From Calendula officinalis (taxonomy: Eukaryota; Streptophyta; Magnoliopsida; Asterales; Asteraceae), in contig OY970828.1 in the NCBI GenBank assembly GCA_963853835.1, positions 61,558,861-61,622,860 on the forward strand: a stretch of DNA of 64,000 bases, read 5' to 3'. The translations under genes and the position numbers were made by a program. This document shows positions 11,428 to 22,584 of the stretch, piece after piece (position 1 is the first letter of the stretch; every line of letters begins with the position of its first letter). Under the pieces are notes generated by a model. It did no database searches. It was not told where the DNA came from and worked only from the letters and a program-made list of their open reading frames with translations.

Positions 11428-13483
11428 TGGTAATTATTATTTAATGCAGGTTTAAGGGATGCATATATAATTTCTCTTAATGCGAATTACTTCATTGATG
11501 CCACCAGAAAAGGAAGCCTTGCTAGATTTATAAACCACTCTTGGTAACCTACAATTTACAACAATATATTATATTCTTATTTCGGGCTATTGTTTCTATC
11601 TCTAAAGTGTATTTAATTTAAAATTGATTATAATTTGGTTTGTTGCAGCCAACCGAATTGTGAGACAAGAAAGTGGACAGTTTTGGGGGAAACACGGGTA
11701 GGTATTTTTGCAAGCCGAGATATTTGTGTTGGTGCTGAGCTGGCATATGACTATAATTTTGAATGGTATGGTGGTGTGAATGTGCGGTGTCTCTGTGGGG
11801 CCCCAAATTGTTCTATTTTTCTTGGTGCAAAGTCTCAGGGTTTCCAGGTAAATAAACATCTTTTCAAGAATTAGTAATGAAAATGACCTTTTTTACCCGA
11901 ATAACAAAAGCACCATTAACTTGCATGTATATCTTGTTTTAATTTAATGATTTCATGTATAAAGCATCTCATGTTGTTTTCTTAACAGGAGCATAACCAT
12001 GTCTGGGAAGACGGTGATGACAGGTAACATCTTATGCATACATTTATATATATATGTGTGTATATCTACATATATGTATACATGTTTATTTCTCTCTAAT
12101 TTAGTCGTGATTTTACAAAACATCATTAATTAACCTGGACATTGTCTTTTGCACATTGCATCTTGGTTGGAATGGGTTAAAAAATTGTCACTTGTTTTTA
12201 TTTAAAACAAATTATATTATCATTTAAATAACATAGTCTTTAATCTATAATTATTAACAAAATGAGAAAAAAAATCGCCACCTCAAACATTAATATATTT
12301 TATTCCATTTCAGATATACAGTTGATCAATTCCCCCTTTATGATTCTGCTGAGGATGAACCTTCAAACAAAATCACAGATTCCACCATTCAGAAAGCCTC
12401 AGTAACTGTAAAAACTGAAATTACTGCACTAAACAACAACGGTTTTGGAAATAAATACAACACCAAGACCAGTAATTTAGGGTTAGGTGGCGGTGGGCCC
12501 GTGAAGAAGCATGCTTTGGTAGTTTCTGGAACAAGAAGTAACAATGCATTTGGGGATTTGTTGGGCCCGAAACGGGCTGCTAAACGGGCCCCGAATAGAA
12601 AACAAAAGGTTTCGGGTAGGAAGCAGGTGAATGGAAAACGTGTTGCTCAACTTTTTGGTTCAAAGAGAGTGCAAGACGAACTCATTAAATGCGAGGTACA
12701 ATATATATTCTTTTGATAAACAATTTTTCAGCAATTACCTTTACGATGTTTTCCAGAATTTTTAATTAAACGAAAAGAAAAGAAGAGAAAATTTATAAGA
12801 GATGTTTAGAAGGAAAGCTTTTCATTTCGTGTTCCGAGTTAGAAAGAGAAGAAAGGAAATTAATAAAAATACGTGTTTCTAAATGGAGAGAAAGGAACAA
12901 TATTATTAAATCTACATTTTTACTCTTAATATGTAAATTAATTACGATAGGTTAAGGCTAATTAGATAATTGAGTTTTTTTTCTAGATAATGAGTACTTC
13001 TCCAAATCTTCCCACTTTTGGAAATAAAATTTTTCATCTTTTCTTTTCTTTTCATTTAAAAACTTATTCTGGAACACAGAACTTCTTTTCTCTTCTTTCT
13101 GAATAAGTTCTCAGGAACACAACGTTAGTGGTAGGGGTGAAACGGTGTGGTAAAAGGAAAGGAAGGACATAATTGTCATTTGGCATTAAATTACTCTGTT
13201 TTTTGTGTGTTATTGTATTTAGGAAGAACGAAATGAAGCAAATGCAAAGCTTAATTGTGTGTATGATGAAATAAGGCCAGCAATTGAAGAACGTGAACGA
13301 GAGAGTCTTGATAGTCTTCCAACAAATGTAGCAGAAAAATGGATAGAAGCTTCTTGTTCTAAATTAAAAGCAGATTTCGATCTTTATTTTGCAGTTGTTA
13401 AGAATGTGGTCTGCCCTACTCCCGTTGCAAGTCAACCGATGATTGCTTCAAAAGTCAATGATTCTAATCAACTCACCAACTGA
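9893..13483 (+). CDS. ASHH1: ASHH1/SDG26-type SET-domain histone methyltransferase (10 exons)
   Basis: Nuclear histone-lysine methyltransferase of the ASH1/SET2 class; the Arabidopsis relative acts on H3K4/H3K36 and promotes flowering. Exons read: 9893-9955, 10284-10348, 10450-10606, 11087-11173, 11272-11356, 11450-11543, 11649-11847, 11989-12023, 12314-12695, 13223-13483; all join in phase to 475 codons plus stop (the Arabidopsis protein is about 490). The AWS domain spans about residues 50-95 (CECKF, CGERCLN, CTPGHCPCG). The SET domain spans about 96-225, with GRGWGL, FINHSCQPNC (NHSC at 181-184) and ELAYDYNF (214-221). Post-SET is RCLCGAPNC (230-238). The C-terminal block has YDEIRPAIEERERES and VAEKWIEASCSKLKADFDLY, a signature of the ASHH1 branch. 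Exon 2 could start 6 bases later (AAG/ or CAG/ acceptor). Intron 3 carries a MITE and intron 5 an ATT microsatellite. Confidence 0.95.
10653..11031. mobile_element. Mutator-type MITE, copy 1, in intron 3 of the methyltransferase
   Basis: This 379-bp inverted-repeat element begins GAGTAAATTACACAAATGGT and ends with its reverse complement. Flanking 9-mers TTTTCATAA and TTTTTATAA match at 8 of 9 positions, fitting a 9-bp Mutator-like duplication. The arms extend more than 100 bases and meet around a short unique centre. A second copy of nearly the same length and orientation lies at 50108-50484. It sits wholly inside the intron, so splicing can remove it. Confidence 0.8.
11387..11427 (+). repeat. 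(ATT)n microsatellite in intron 5 of the methyltransferase
   Basis: About a dozen uninterrupted TAT/ATT triplets lie between the donor at 11357 and the acceptor at 11449. This is a simple sequence repeat, likely length-polymorphic. Confidence 0.9.
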
Positions 13484-14797
13484 ATTTCTTTTCTTTTTTT
13501 AATTTAGAAAAATTGCTGTTCATGTTAAACAATATGATGGATGGTATACCTTTTCAAGTACAGATTCTTTGCAGTAGGTTTCAACATTTTATTGTTTTTC
13601 TTTTCTTTATTGTTATATGACAATATTCCCTTTTCTATGACGTCATTACTGTAAAAAGAATATAATTGTTTGATATGTGTATGTTTGAACCAAAATTTAA
13701 AATAACAAGAAATACCAACATATGAATTATTTTCATAAAAAATATAAGTAACATAGTGTGATATGAGTCCAGTAATACAAAGTGCAAGTTATTCAAATAT
13801 TCAGTGTATAACTAGTTAAAGTCAAGATAACAGAAATATGAGATTATGCACAAAAATCAAGATTTAAAAATACGACTATAAATATTGAGATTTTAAGTTT
13901 ACCACCATATAATATAAAATTTTGAATTTTAAGATTATTTTTGTTCTTTGTAAAAGGTATACAAATCAAAAAGAGAGCAATAAAAGTAACACTCCCATAA
14001 CTTTTAAAGTTAACTCCTACTTACCAATCCTCTCATTATTTCTACTTCTTTACCAATCCTTTCATACCATTATAATTTTCATCATGAGTTGCGGACTCGA
14101 TTCCTCTCCATCATACGATACGTTCCAACTCTTAAATAATCCGATCCCGTCACGGAAAAAAATTCAACTGTCGGGCAGACAAGCAACCCATCCCCGAGTA
14201 ACATAGCATCTGGGGGTTCAGGTTTAGGTTTTGTACCGTATTCATGCGATTTGGCAATAACGGATTCAACTTCGTCCCGGAATTCAGGTAAAGAAGCCCG
14301 TGACCTCATAATGGATGTGACAATAGCGCAAGTCGACACTTTGGAGACTATTAAAGCCACATTAATGCAACGGGAAATGATGTGAGCCTTTAAGTACCTC
14401 TAAAATGTGGTTCCCGCTGGTTTGGATAGAAAAGAACGAAAAATGGTTTTAAAACATCGGGAGTGTTTGTGGGAGAGATATGGTAAAGCGTTTGCCGATG
14501 ACGACACCGATGAAGAAAGACGACAGTCGACAACTAGATTTTTTTTATGCTTTTGTTTTTATATAATGTAAAAAATATATAGTTTAACTTATTTTAATTT
14601 TAAAAATAGTGATGTAGTATAAGGAAGAGTTAGTGATAAGTTAGGATGAGTTGTGGTTAGCACGACTTTGTCAGCAACTCGTCAGTAAGGATGAGGGTGA
14701 TGTGACACTAACGTGACTATACTGACGAGTTTGGGATGTCGTCACTGTTGGGAGATTTGGTCACCTACGACACCTCGCGCCAAATCAATTTTATCTA
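13484..14797. other. 3' flank of the methyltransferase and an unidentified coding-like relic (14084-14575)
   Basis: 13484-14080 is AT-rich 3' untranslated and spacer DNA. From about 14084 the composition rises, and plus-strand frames, broken by stops near 14205 and 14385, read a Ser/Pro-rich start, then AREARDLIMDVTIAQVDTLE, then RKERKMVLKHRECLWERYGKAF. This looks like the helical C-terminal part of a transposon accessory protein or other repeat-encoded gene, but I cannot name it. A 50-base stretch at about 14640-14700 has overlapping GTCAG/ACTCG words without clear meaning. Confidence 0.3.
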
Positions 14798-15982
14798 GGG
14801 TAAATTATAGTTTTTGTCCCTGACCTATGGCCGATTCGGGGTTTTTGTCCCTAATGTTTTTTTGTCGGTTTTTTTGTCCCTTAAGTTTTTCAAATTCTGG
14901 AAATTTGTCCTTCCGTCTATTTTTGGCCGTTAACTGACGAAAAATGTAAGGCATTTGAGGGCATTTTGGTCATTTTCACCATTCTTCATCTTCTTCAAGA
15001 GCCTCTTCATCATCATTCATGAACATCACAAGCAGCTCCGGTTTTGAGCTTTTCAGATCTGCAGACCCTAACCAAATTGAAACCAAAATCGAAAGGAGCG
15101 GGATTTTTAAGAATGATAAGAAGATTTTCAATTCAAAACTGAAGCTCCGCCGCCTCCATCGTGAACCACCGTCTTTTCCGGCGACAGATTGAAGCTCCGA
15201 CCGGAGGAACCCTTAGATCTGTAAAATCGTTAAAGAGCGGCAAAAAGGATTGAACTTCAAATCGTAAAATCGTCAAATCGTAAAATCGTTAGATCTGTAA
15301 AACCCTTAGATTGAAGCTCCGACCAGATTGAACTTTAAACCTGAACTGCGATGAAGAAGATGAGCTGCATATTGAAGAACCCTAGATCTGGTGAAGAAGA
15401 TGAGCTGGTCAGACATCGATTTAGGGTTAGGGTTTGAAGAGCGGCAAAAAGGAACGAGGGCAAAAAGGAATCGAACACAACCCTTTCTCCAAACACCTTT
15501 CTTCTTCACTTGTTGTTCTGTGCCACCGCCGGAAATGGGTGTGTGGCCGGAAAAACGTGATTCCGGCATGAAGGAGGGTTCGGGTATGATTCTTCTACTC
15601 CAAATGACATGGCGAGTGATAACCCCATGTTAATTTCTGCTTCCAAACCGAAGTCGCTGGAAGTTCGCCGGAGAAGACGAGTTGCAGGTGACCGGAGAAG
15701 ATTCGGGCAGTGGGTTTGTTGAACAAAAACTTGAAGAAGATGAAATGCAAAGAAAACTTGTACAGTACAACATGAGATAGGGGTAATTTGGGGAAATCAC
15801 CAAAAATATCGTCAATTAACGGAAGATTTTGGACGGAAGGACAAATTTCCAAAATTTGAAAAACTAAAGGGACAAAAAAACCGACAAAAAAACATTAGGG
15901 ACAAAAACCCTGAATCGGCCATAGGTCAGGGACAAAAACCCTGAATCGGCCATAGGTCATGGACAAAAACTGTAATTTACCC
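14798..15982. mobile_element. Mutator-like element with long inverted repeats and a perfect 9-bp duplication
   Basis: The ends are GGGTAAATTATAGTTTTTGT and the complement of GGGTAAATTACAGTTTTTGT. The same 9-mer TTTTATCTA stands at 14789-14797 and 15983-15991, a perfect Mutator-type duplication. The inverted repeats run about 150-190 bases and consist of spaced TTTTTGTCCCT words. The right arm contains an extra tandem copy of a segment of roughly 32 bases (GACCTATGGCCGATTC...), absent from the left arm. The 0.8-kb interior is gene-like in composition (GAAGAAG, CCGCCG), with short frames and no domain I recognise. It may be a captured gene fragment (Pack-MULE) or filler. No transposase is present. 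Confidence 0.8.
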
Positions 15983-16078
15983 TTTTATCTATCGTGATTA
16001 AACATGGCCAAACTGCGACCAAACCCACATAAGGGGTAATTGACCTTTAAAAAAAAATATTAAAAAATTACATTGATA

Positions 16079-16383
16079 CTTCCTCCGTTTCAAAATAAGT
16101 GATACACTTGAGTTTACACATTTTTTTAGGCAAAATATGATAATGAAGATTAGTTAGATTAAAAAAATTGGATAGCTAGTGGAAGATGGGTCTCACATAT
16201 TTGAATTAAAATGAGCTTAATGATGTTTAAAAGTAAAATTAAGGGTAAACGAGTCATTTCGCTTTATTAAATAAGAAAGTTAGTGGATGCGGGTCCTAAT
16301 CTTTTACTAAATAAGGAAAGTTTTCAAAGTGTATCACTTACTTTGAAACGCCCCAAAAAAGGAAAGTGTTGAAACGGAGGAAG
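16079..16383. mobile_element. Stowaway (Tc1/mariner) MITE
   Basis: The 305-bp element starts CTTCCTCCGTTTCAAAATAA and ends with GAAACGGAGGAAG, bracketed by TA dinucleotides as expected for a mariner-type insertion. The terminal inverted repeats and length are classical for Stowaway MITEs. Related, more decayed copies appear at about 48665-48900 and 55265-55800. Confidence 0.85.
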
Positions 16384-16434
16384 TATAATACATTAAATTT
16401 CAATTAATATATATTTGTTAAATTAAATAACCAT

Positions 16435-16914
16435 TGTTGGGATATACGCATTCTACTACTGAGGCTGCAGTTAGTACTTATGAAGACTTAATAAAGAAAT
16501 ACAAAAGTTAGTACTGATGGGGCAGAATGACAAGATACTACTGATGAAAGACTTACTACTGACGATCATCTTTACTACTGATGACAATAAACAGAACAGA
16601 TCGTGTCCGAGATTCTAGTAGAGTTAGTTATAGAATGTATATCTTATTGTAATCGAATCCTAGAATAACTAGGTTAATGTTTAGGCTTCAAGGACTATTA
16701 TATATAGTTCCTTACGAATTGTAAACGTACGTGTGTATTGATTCATCGTTAATATACATTGAAGCTTTTTGTGATAAATTGTGTTCTTAATATTTCTTAT
16801 TTGATTACAGTTTACATTGTTCTTAATCTAATAACAAGAGTGTTAATCCGCTGTAACTTCTCTTGTTAGTAGATCTGTGATATAATAACTTGTTTGAGTT
16901 ATTCGATCCTGACA
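16435..16914 (+). repeat. Left LTR of the Copia element
   Basis: A 480-bp repeat with TG...CA ends. It contains several TACTACTGA/C words within the first 150 bases. A TATATATAG motif at about 16699 may be the LTR TATA box, with the transcript start probably downstream of it. It matches the right LTR except for scattered substitutions and a short deletion near 16650. Confidence 0.93.
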
Positions 16915-16916
16915 AG

Positions 16917-16928
16917 TGTTATCAGAGC
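16917..16928 (+). other. Primer-binding site
   Basis: TGTTATCAGAGC lies two bases after the LTR and differs by one base from the usual plant Copia sequence TGGTATCAGAGC, which pairs with the initiator methionine tRNA. It primes minus-strand DNA synthesis. Confidence 0.8.
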
Positions 16929-16997
16929 ATTAATGTTGTAGATCTACGAATTAAGAACATCAAAAAGTTTCATACTTTCGAAACAAAATTATTAATC

Positions 16998-18269
16998 ATG
17001 TCTGATAACAATGAAAGCACACAGGCAAACAAAATCCCAATTCTCACTCCCAACAACTTTAGGATGTGGAAAAACAGAATCAAGCAATACATGCTTATTA
17101 CTGATTATTCCATGTGGGAAGTTGTTCTTGAAGGCAACAAAACCATTCAGACTCAAATCACAAGCTCATCAAGCGAATCTGACAAACTCAAGAGTGACAA
17201 AGAAAAGAAGGACAGAGGAATCGAACTCAAAGCTTTAAGCACTCTCTTGCTTGCTATCCCCAATGATTATCAACATTTATTTGTTGATTATGATGATGCA
17301 AAGAAACTATGGCTGGCATTGGAGAAGAGGTTTGTTGGCACCAAAAGCACTAAAAGGAACATGAAGTCTGTTTTGAAGCAAGACTTTGAAAACTTCAAAG
17401 GCCAGAAGAATGAATCATTATCACAAGTTTTTGATCGATTCAATAAACTTATTGGTGAACTCAATCAAGTTGGAGTTCAACTAGACAATGATGATGTCAA
17501 CAGAAAGTTCCTCATATCTCTTGGAGAAGAATGGTCTATGTATACTGTTATATATAGACAAGGAGATGCATTGGAAGAGAAAGAGCTAGATGAACTGTAC
17601 AATGAACTAAGAGTGTTTGAATCTGAGGTAAGTCATAAAACTCCTACTTTACCTTCAAACAATGCTGCTTTTGTGTCTAGTACAGGAACAGGTCAGGATG
17701 CTGCAACTGGAAAGAATGTAGACATTGAAGATGTAGCAAGAGAATCCTTCTTTACTAGTCATGTACACACCGAATTGATTAGTGAAAATGTGGAACAACT
17801 CAATCCTGATGATCTGGAAGAGATGGACATCAAATGGCAGATGGCAATGCTGAGTTTAAGAACTAAAAGATTTCTTAAAAGAACTGGCAGACAAAATCTC
17901 ACCTACAACAAAGGTGATCGTGCTGGACTTGACAAAACCAAAGTCAAATGCTACAACTGCAATAATCTGGATCACTTTGCTAGAGAATGTCCTAGCAAAG
18001 ACCAAAGATCAAACTACAACAAAAACAGCACTTCAAACTCAACTGCATTGGTATCTCAAGAGGGTCAAGGTTATGACTGGAGCTTTCAAGCAGAGGAACA
18101 TGCTCAAAATCAAGCTCTTATGGCCTTAACTGATTCTACTAATGAGGTACAATCTAAATCATGCACTCCTGAATGCATTAAAGCATATAAAGAATTAGAA
18201 AAACTTAACAAAGAAACTCTTGATGAGATGATCTTAAACAGAAATAGAAGAATTGAATTTAATGGTTGA
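16998..18269 (+). CDS. Copia gag (capsid/nucleocapsid), ends at an early stop
   Basis: Capsid and nucleocapsid protein that packages element RNA into cytoplasmic particles. From the ATG at 16998 the frame gives 423 residues. It has the gag core (LTPNNFRMWKNRIKQYML near the start, then LWLALEKRFVGTKSTKRNMKS and LNQVGVQLDNDDV), as in the UBN2/retrotran_gag families. A CCHC zinc knuckle follows: KCYNCNNLDHFARECPS, with C-x2-C-x4-H-x4-C spacing. The frame stays open upstream to about 16890, but homology begins at this ATG. A stop at 18267 cuts the product; related sequence continues in other frames to about 19100. Confidence 0.85.
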   Translation: MSDNNESTQANKIPILTPNNFRMWKNRIKQYMLITDYSMWEVVLEGNKTIQTQITSSSSESDKLKSDKEKKDRGIELKALSTLLLAIPNDYQHLFVDYDDAKKLWLALEKRFVGTKSTKRNMKSVLKQDFENFKGQKNESLSQVFDRFNKLIGELNQVGVQLDNDDVNRKFLISLGEEWSMYTVIYRQGDALEEKELDELYNELRVFESEVSHKTPTLPSNNAAFVSSTGTGQDAATGKNVDIEDVARESFFTSHVHTELISENVEQLNPDDLEEMDIKWQMAMLSLRTKRFLKRTGRQNLTYNKGDRAGLDKTKVKCYNCNNLDHFARECPSKDQRSNYNKNSTSNSTALVSQEGQGYDWSFQAEEHAQNQALMALTDSTNEVQSKSCTPECIKAYKELEKLNKETLDEMILNRNRRIEFNG

Positions 18270-18967
18270 ATAGTTGATCTTGAAAATCAAATCAAAATTT
18301 ATAAAATAACAGATCAAAAGATAAAAGATGAATTATTACAAACAACTTATGATAAAGAACATGCTGAGTTAAAATTAAAAGAAACTTTAATTAAATTAGA
18401 AGAATGTCAATTGGAATTAGAACAAAATAAATTAACTATTAAAAAATTTGAAAGAAGTTCTAAAATAATTGATGAATTAACCAACTATCAAACCACTGAG
18501 AAAGTTGTTAATGGGGTTGGATATCATGCAGTCCCACCTCCAACTAACTTTATTCCTCCTCTTAAGTCAAGCTCAGAAAGAATATTAAATGAATTAATAA
18601 TAGAAAGTCAAACTGAAACCAGTAATGATCATCTGATGATGATCAAACAACTAATTCAACTGATACACGTTTTCATACCACACAAAGTCAAACTGAATCT
18701 CCTAAATATAACTCAGAAAATATACCAACTATTTTAAGAAGGGGAAATCAAAGAAATTTAAACCAGTTGAAAGAACAAAGAAAGCCAGAAAGTGCTAAAT
18801 CAACAAAATTAACATGTTTAATTTACAACAAAGTTAACCACTTAGCAAAGGATTGTCACTTCAATCCAATTAACTGCAAAGAATTTAAAGAATTCAAAGA
18901 AGACAAAGAAAAATTAAAAGAATTGAAACTAAAACAAACTGAAGAATCTAAACAGATTAAAAATCCA
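18270..18967 (+). pseudogene. Decayed gag-pol linker with a second, mutated zinc knuckle
   Basis: Past the gag stop the sequence stays lysine- and glutamate-rich over three frames, split by stops near 18737 and in the 18740-18770 gap. A segment reading LTCLIYNKVNHLAKDC keeps the His and last Cys of a CCHC knuckle but has lost a Cys. This is the C-terminal part of the ancestral gag, broken by frameshifts. Confidence 0.6.
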
Positions 18968-21900
18968 CATGTTGAAGTTCCTAAATTTGGAAGAACTGCA
19001 CAAAGATTTGTGCAAAATATCAGGCATGGAAGTCCAAACAGAAGCAACTATTTCAAAAATAATGGAACCAAGATATTTAAAATTTTTAAACATCAGTAGG
19101 AACTACTCCAGGTTTACTACTGGTAAAAACCCTAATTATAGTGTTGTAGGATACAATTACCAAAATACTACTGATTATGTGAAAAACTCATATTACCCAA
19201 ATACTACTGGTCCATCAGTAGTAAAATACTCAAAAGCAAATACCTACGGGTATAAACCTAGGTCAGTAGTAAAACAAAACAGCAGCAATAAATAACAAAT
19301 GAAGACCAAAACTGCATACAAAGCTCATACATCTAGAAAATCTTACTCTTCAAAGGATGAACCCAAGACAAAACAAGCTTGGGTTCCAAAATTAACTAAT
19401 CCATTTATCTTATGTACAGAGCATTCAGATCCCTAAAAAAGGAAGAACTTGGCATATTGATAGTGGATGCTCTAGGCACATGACTGGAAATCTTCAAATT
19501 CTTAGAGATTTCAAGTCCTTTGAAGGTGGATATGTTGCTTTTGGTGAAAATCCAAGAGATGGTAGGATTACAGGTAAAGGTACAGTATCAAATGGTAAGA
19601 TTACTTTTGATGATGTATTTTATGTTGTTGAGCTTAAGTATAATCTGGTCAGTGTCTCACAAGTATGTGATAAAAAGAACAAAATTCTTTTTACAGATAT
19701 AGAGTGCATCATTCTTTCTCCTGACTTTATTTTAGATGAAAAATTTGTTGTTTTAAGAACACCAAGGAGAAATAATGTATATTTCCTGGATATAGGGGAT
19801 AACTCATTTCTTCAAATGAGATCAACTGTTTTATCTCTAAGGCAAACACAAATAAATCAGAACTCTGGCATAGAAGGATGTGTCACATAAATTTTAAAAA
19901 TATGAATAATTTAGTCAAAAAGAATTTGGTAGTTGGACTACCTCAAAAAGAATTTATGTGTGATCAACACTGTGTTGCATGCCTGAAAGGTAAGCAACAT
20001 AAGACTTCTCATAAGACCAAAGCAATTAATTCTATTTCTAACCCTTTGTAGCTCTTATATATGGACCTATTTGGACCAACAAATGTAATGAGTATTGGAA
20101 AGAAATTATACTGATGATTTTTCCAGGTATACTTGGGTTTTCTTTCTTAGGACCAAAGATGAAACAAGTGAGATCATAAAGAATCTGATAGTCAAACTGG
20201 AAAATACAAGAGATCTCAAAGTGAAAGCCATTAGATGTGATAATGGCACAGAGTTTAAAAATGCTAACTTAATTACTTTTTGTGATCTTAAGGGTATTGA
20301 CAGGCAGTATAGCTCACCAAGAACTCCACAACAAAATGGTGTAGCTGAAAGAAGAAATAGAACAATTATTGAAGCAGCCAGATCCATGCTTGCAGATTCA
20401 AAATTACCAATAACTTTTTGGACTGAAGCTGTTAATACTGCTTGTTATGTTCAAAACAGAGTATTAATAGTTAAGCCTCATTTCAAGACACCTTATGAAC
20501 TTTTTAATAAAAGAAGACCTTCAATAAGTTTCTTAAAATCATTTGGTTGTCCTTATACAATTTTAATTACAAGAGAACAAATTGGTAAGTTTGACTGCAA
20601 ATCAGATGATGGAATCTTTGTAGGATACTCAACTCAAAGGAAATCATACAGAGTGTTCAACAAAAGGCTAAGGATCATTGAAGAAAGTGTGAACGTATCC
20701 TTTAATGAAAATCTAATGAATGAACAAGGAAATGATCCAGATTGGTTATTTAACATTGATAATCTAACCAAATCTTTTGATGTTAATTATGATCGTAATA
20801 CAGGAGATTCAAACAATCAAAGTCAACAAGGAGGATCATCATCACTTAATGGTAGTCAAGACACAATGAAATACATCCTATTTAATACTGATCCCATAGT
20901 TAATACCGAGGACAGTAGTAACTCAGACAACCCTAGAAATCTTGACACCAGTAACAACTCATATTCTCACGATACTACCGATCCCAGTAGTAACTCGGAA
21001 ACTCAAACAAATGATGATGAACCAAACAATAATGATGTCAGTAGTAACAATGGACCACATGAATTAAATGAAAATCATGTTACTACTGATACCAGCAGCA
21101 ATGAAGAATCTCAACAAAATACAGAAAATCAAGAAGAAACATGGACAGATGCTCAAATTCCTGAATCCAATGAGTCAAATCTCGATAGTCAACTAGTTGC
21201 TGATAAAGTCTCCAACTCAAGAACAGAAAAGAATCATCCCTTAGACTTAGTTCTAAGTGATGTGAATTCCAATATGCAGACAAGAAGCAAATTCAACTCA
21301 TCTTTAAATACAAACATTTGTAATATAAGCCTAATCTCTAATGAATGTATGTATGAATGTTTTCTATCACAGGAGGAACCTAAAAAGATCCAACAAGCAA
21401 TGAAAGACTCAAATTGGATTATAGCAATGCAAGAAGAACTTCTCCAATTCAAATTACAAGCCATATGGACACTTGTACCTCTGCCAAAAGGAAAAAGACC
21501 CATTGGAACAAGATGGATCTTTAGAAACAAGAAAGATGAAAGAGGTATAGTGATAAAAAATAAAGCATGACTTGTAGCCCAAGGATACACTCAAGAATAA
21601 GGAATAGACTATGATGAAGTATATGCACCTGTTGCAAGAATTGAAGAAATAAGAATCTTTCTGGAATATGCTTCATTCAAGAAAATTAAAGTCTATCAAA
21701 TGGATGTTAAAAGTGAATTCCTTTATGGGAAAATTGAAGAAGAAGTCTATGTGTGTCAACCTCTAGGATTTGAAAATCCTGAACATGATGACTATGTGTA
21801 CAAATTAGACAAAGCTCTATATGGCCTTCATCAGGCACCAAAAGCTTGGTATGACACATTATCATCATATTTATTGAAGAACAATTTCAAAAGAGGTGCA

Positions 21901-22584
21901 ATTGATAAAACTATGTTCACAAGAAAAGTCAAAGATGATATACTACTGGTCCACATATATGTAAATGATATCATTTTTGGTTCAACAAATGATCAACTGT
22001 GCAAAGAATTTGAAGAATTAATGCAGATCAAATTCAAGATGAGCTTAATGGGTCCAATGAACTTCTTTCTTGGACTCCAAATCAATCAAAGATCAGATGG
22101 TATTTTGATTAATCAATCAAAATATGTTAGAGACATCTTGGAAAAGTTTGCAATGAAAGACTGCAAAAGTGCAAGCACTCCAATGGAAACACATAAACAC
22201 CTACATCCTGATGTTGAGGGGAAGGATGTAGATGAACATCTTTACAGATCAATGATAGGTTCTTTAATGTATCTAACTACATCTAGACCTGACATTATGT
22301 ATAGTGTTTGTGTATGTGCCAGGTATCAAGCAAGACCTAAGGAACTACACTTGCAGGCTGTTAAAAGAATTTTCAGATACTTGAAAGGCAAACCTTCACT
22401 TGGTCTTTGGTATCCACATGACTCACCATTTGAACTCATAGCCTACACTGATAGTGACTATGGTGGTGAATGTCAAGATAGAAAATCTTCTACTGGTGGA
22501 TGTCAATTCTTTGGATCAAGATTGGTGTCATGGCAATGCAAGAAACAAACTAATGTGTCAACTAAAGAAGCTGAAGAAATTAAA
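18968..22584 (+). pseudogene. Copia pol, copy A (protease, integrase, reverse transcriptase), broken
   Basis: First of two tandem pol copies. Visible in order: a protease with an intact active site in TWHIDSGCSRHMTGN (about 19447); a GAG-pre-integrase segment; an integrase core with RCDNGTEFKN and QQNGVAERRN; a SSN/DTSSN-rich linker; then RT with GTRWIFRNK, MDVKSEFLYG and [13 protein letters not shown]. The RT metal site reads YVND instead of YVDD. Damage includes a stop after NKA (21568), another 30 bases on, a frameshift near 19800, and an 18-base deletion in integrase near 20104. It breaks off in RNase H at about 22570 and runs directly into gag-pol linker sequence matching 18968 onward, which marks the duplication joint. 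Confidence 0.85.
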
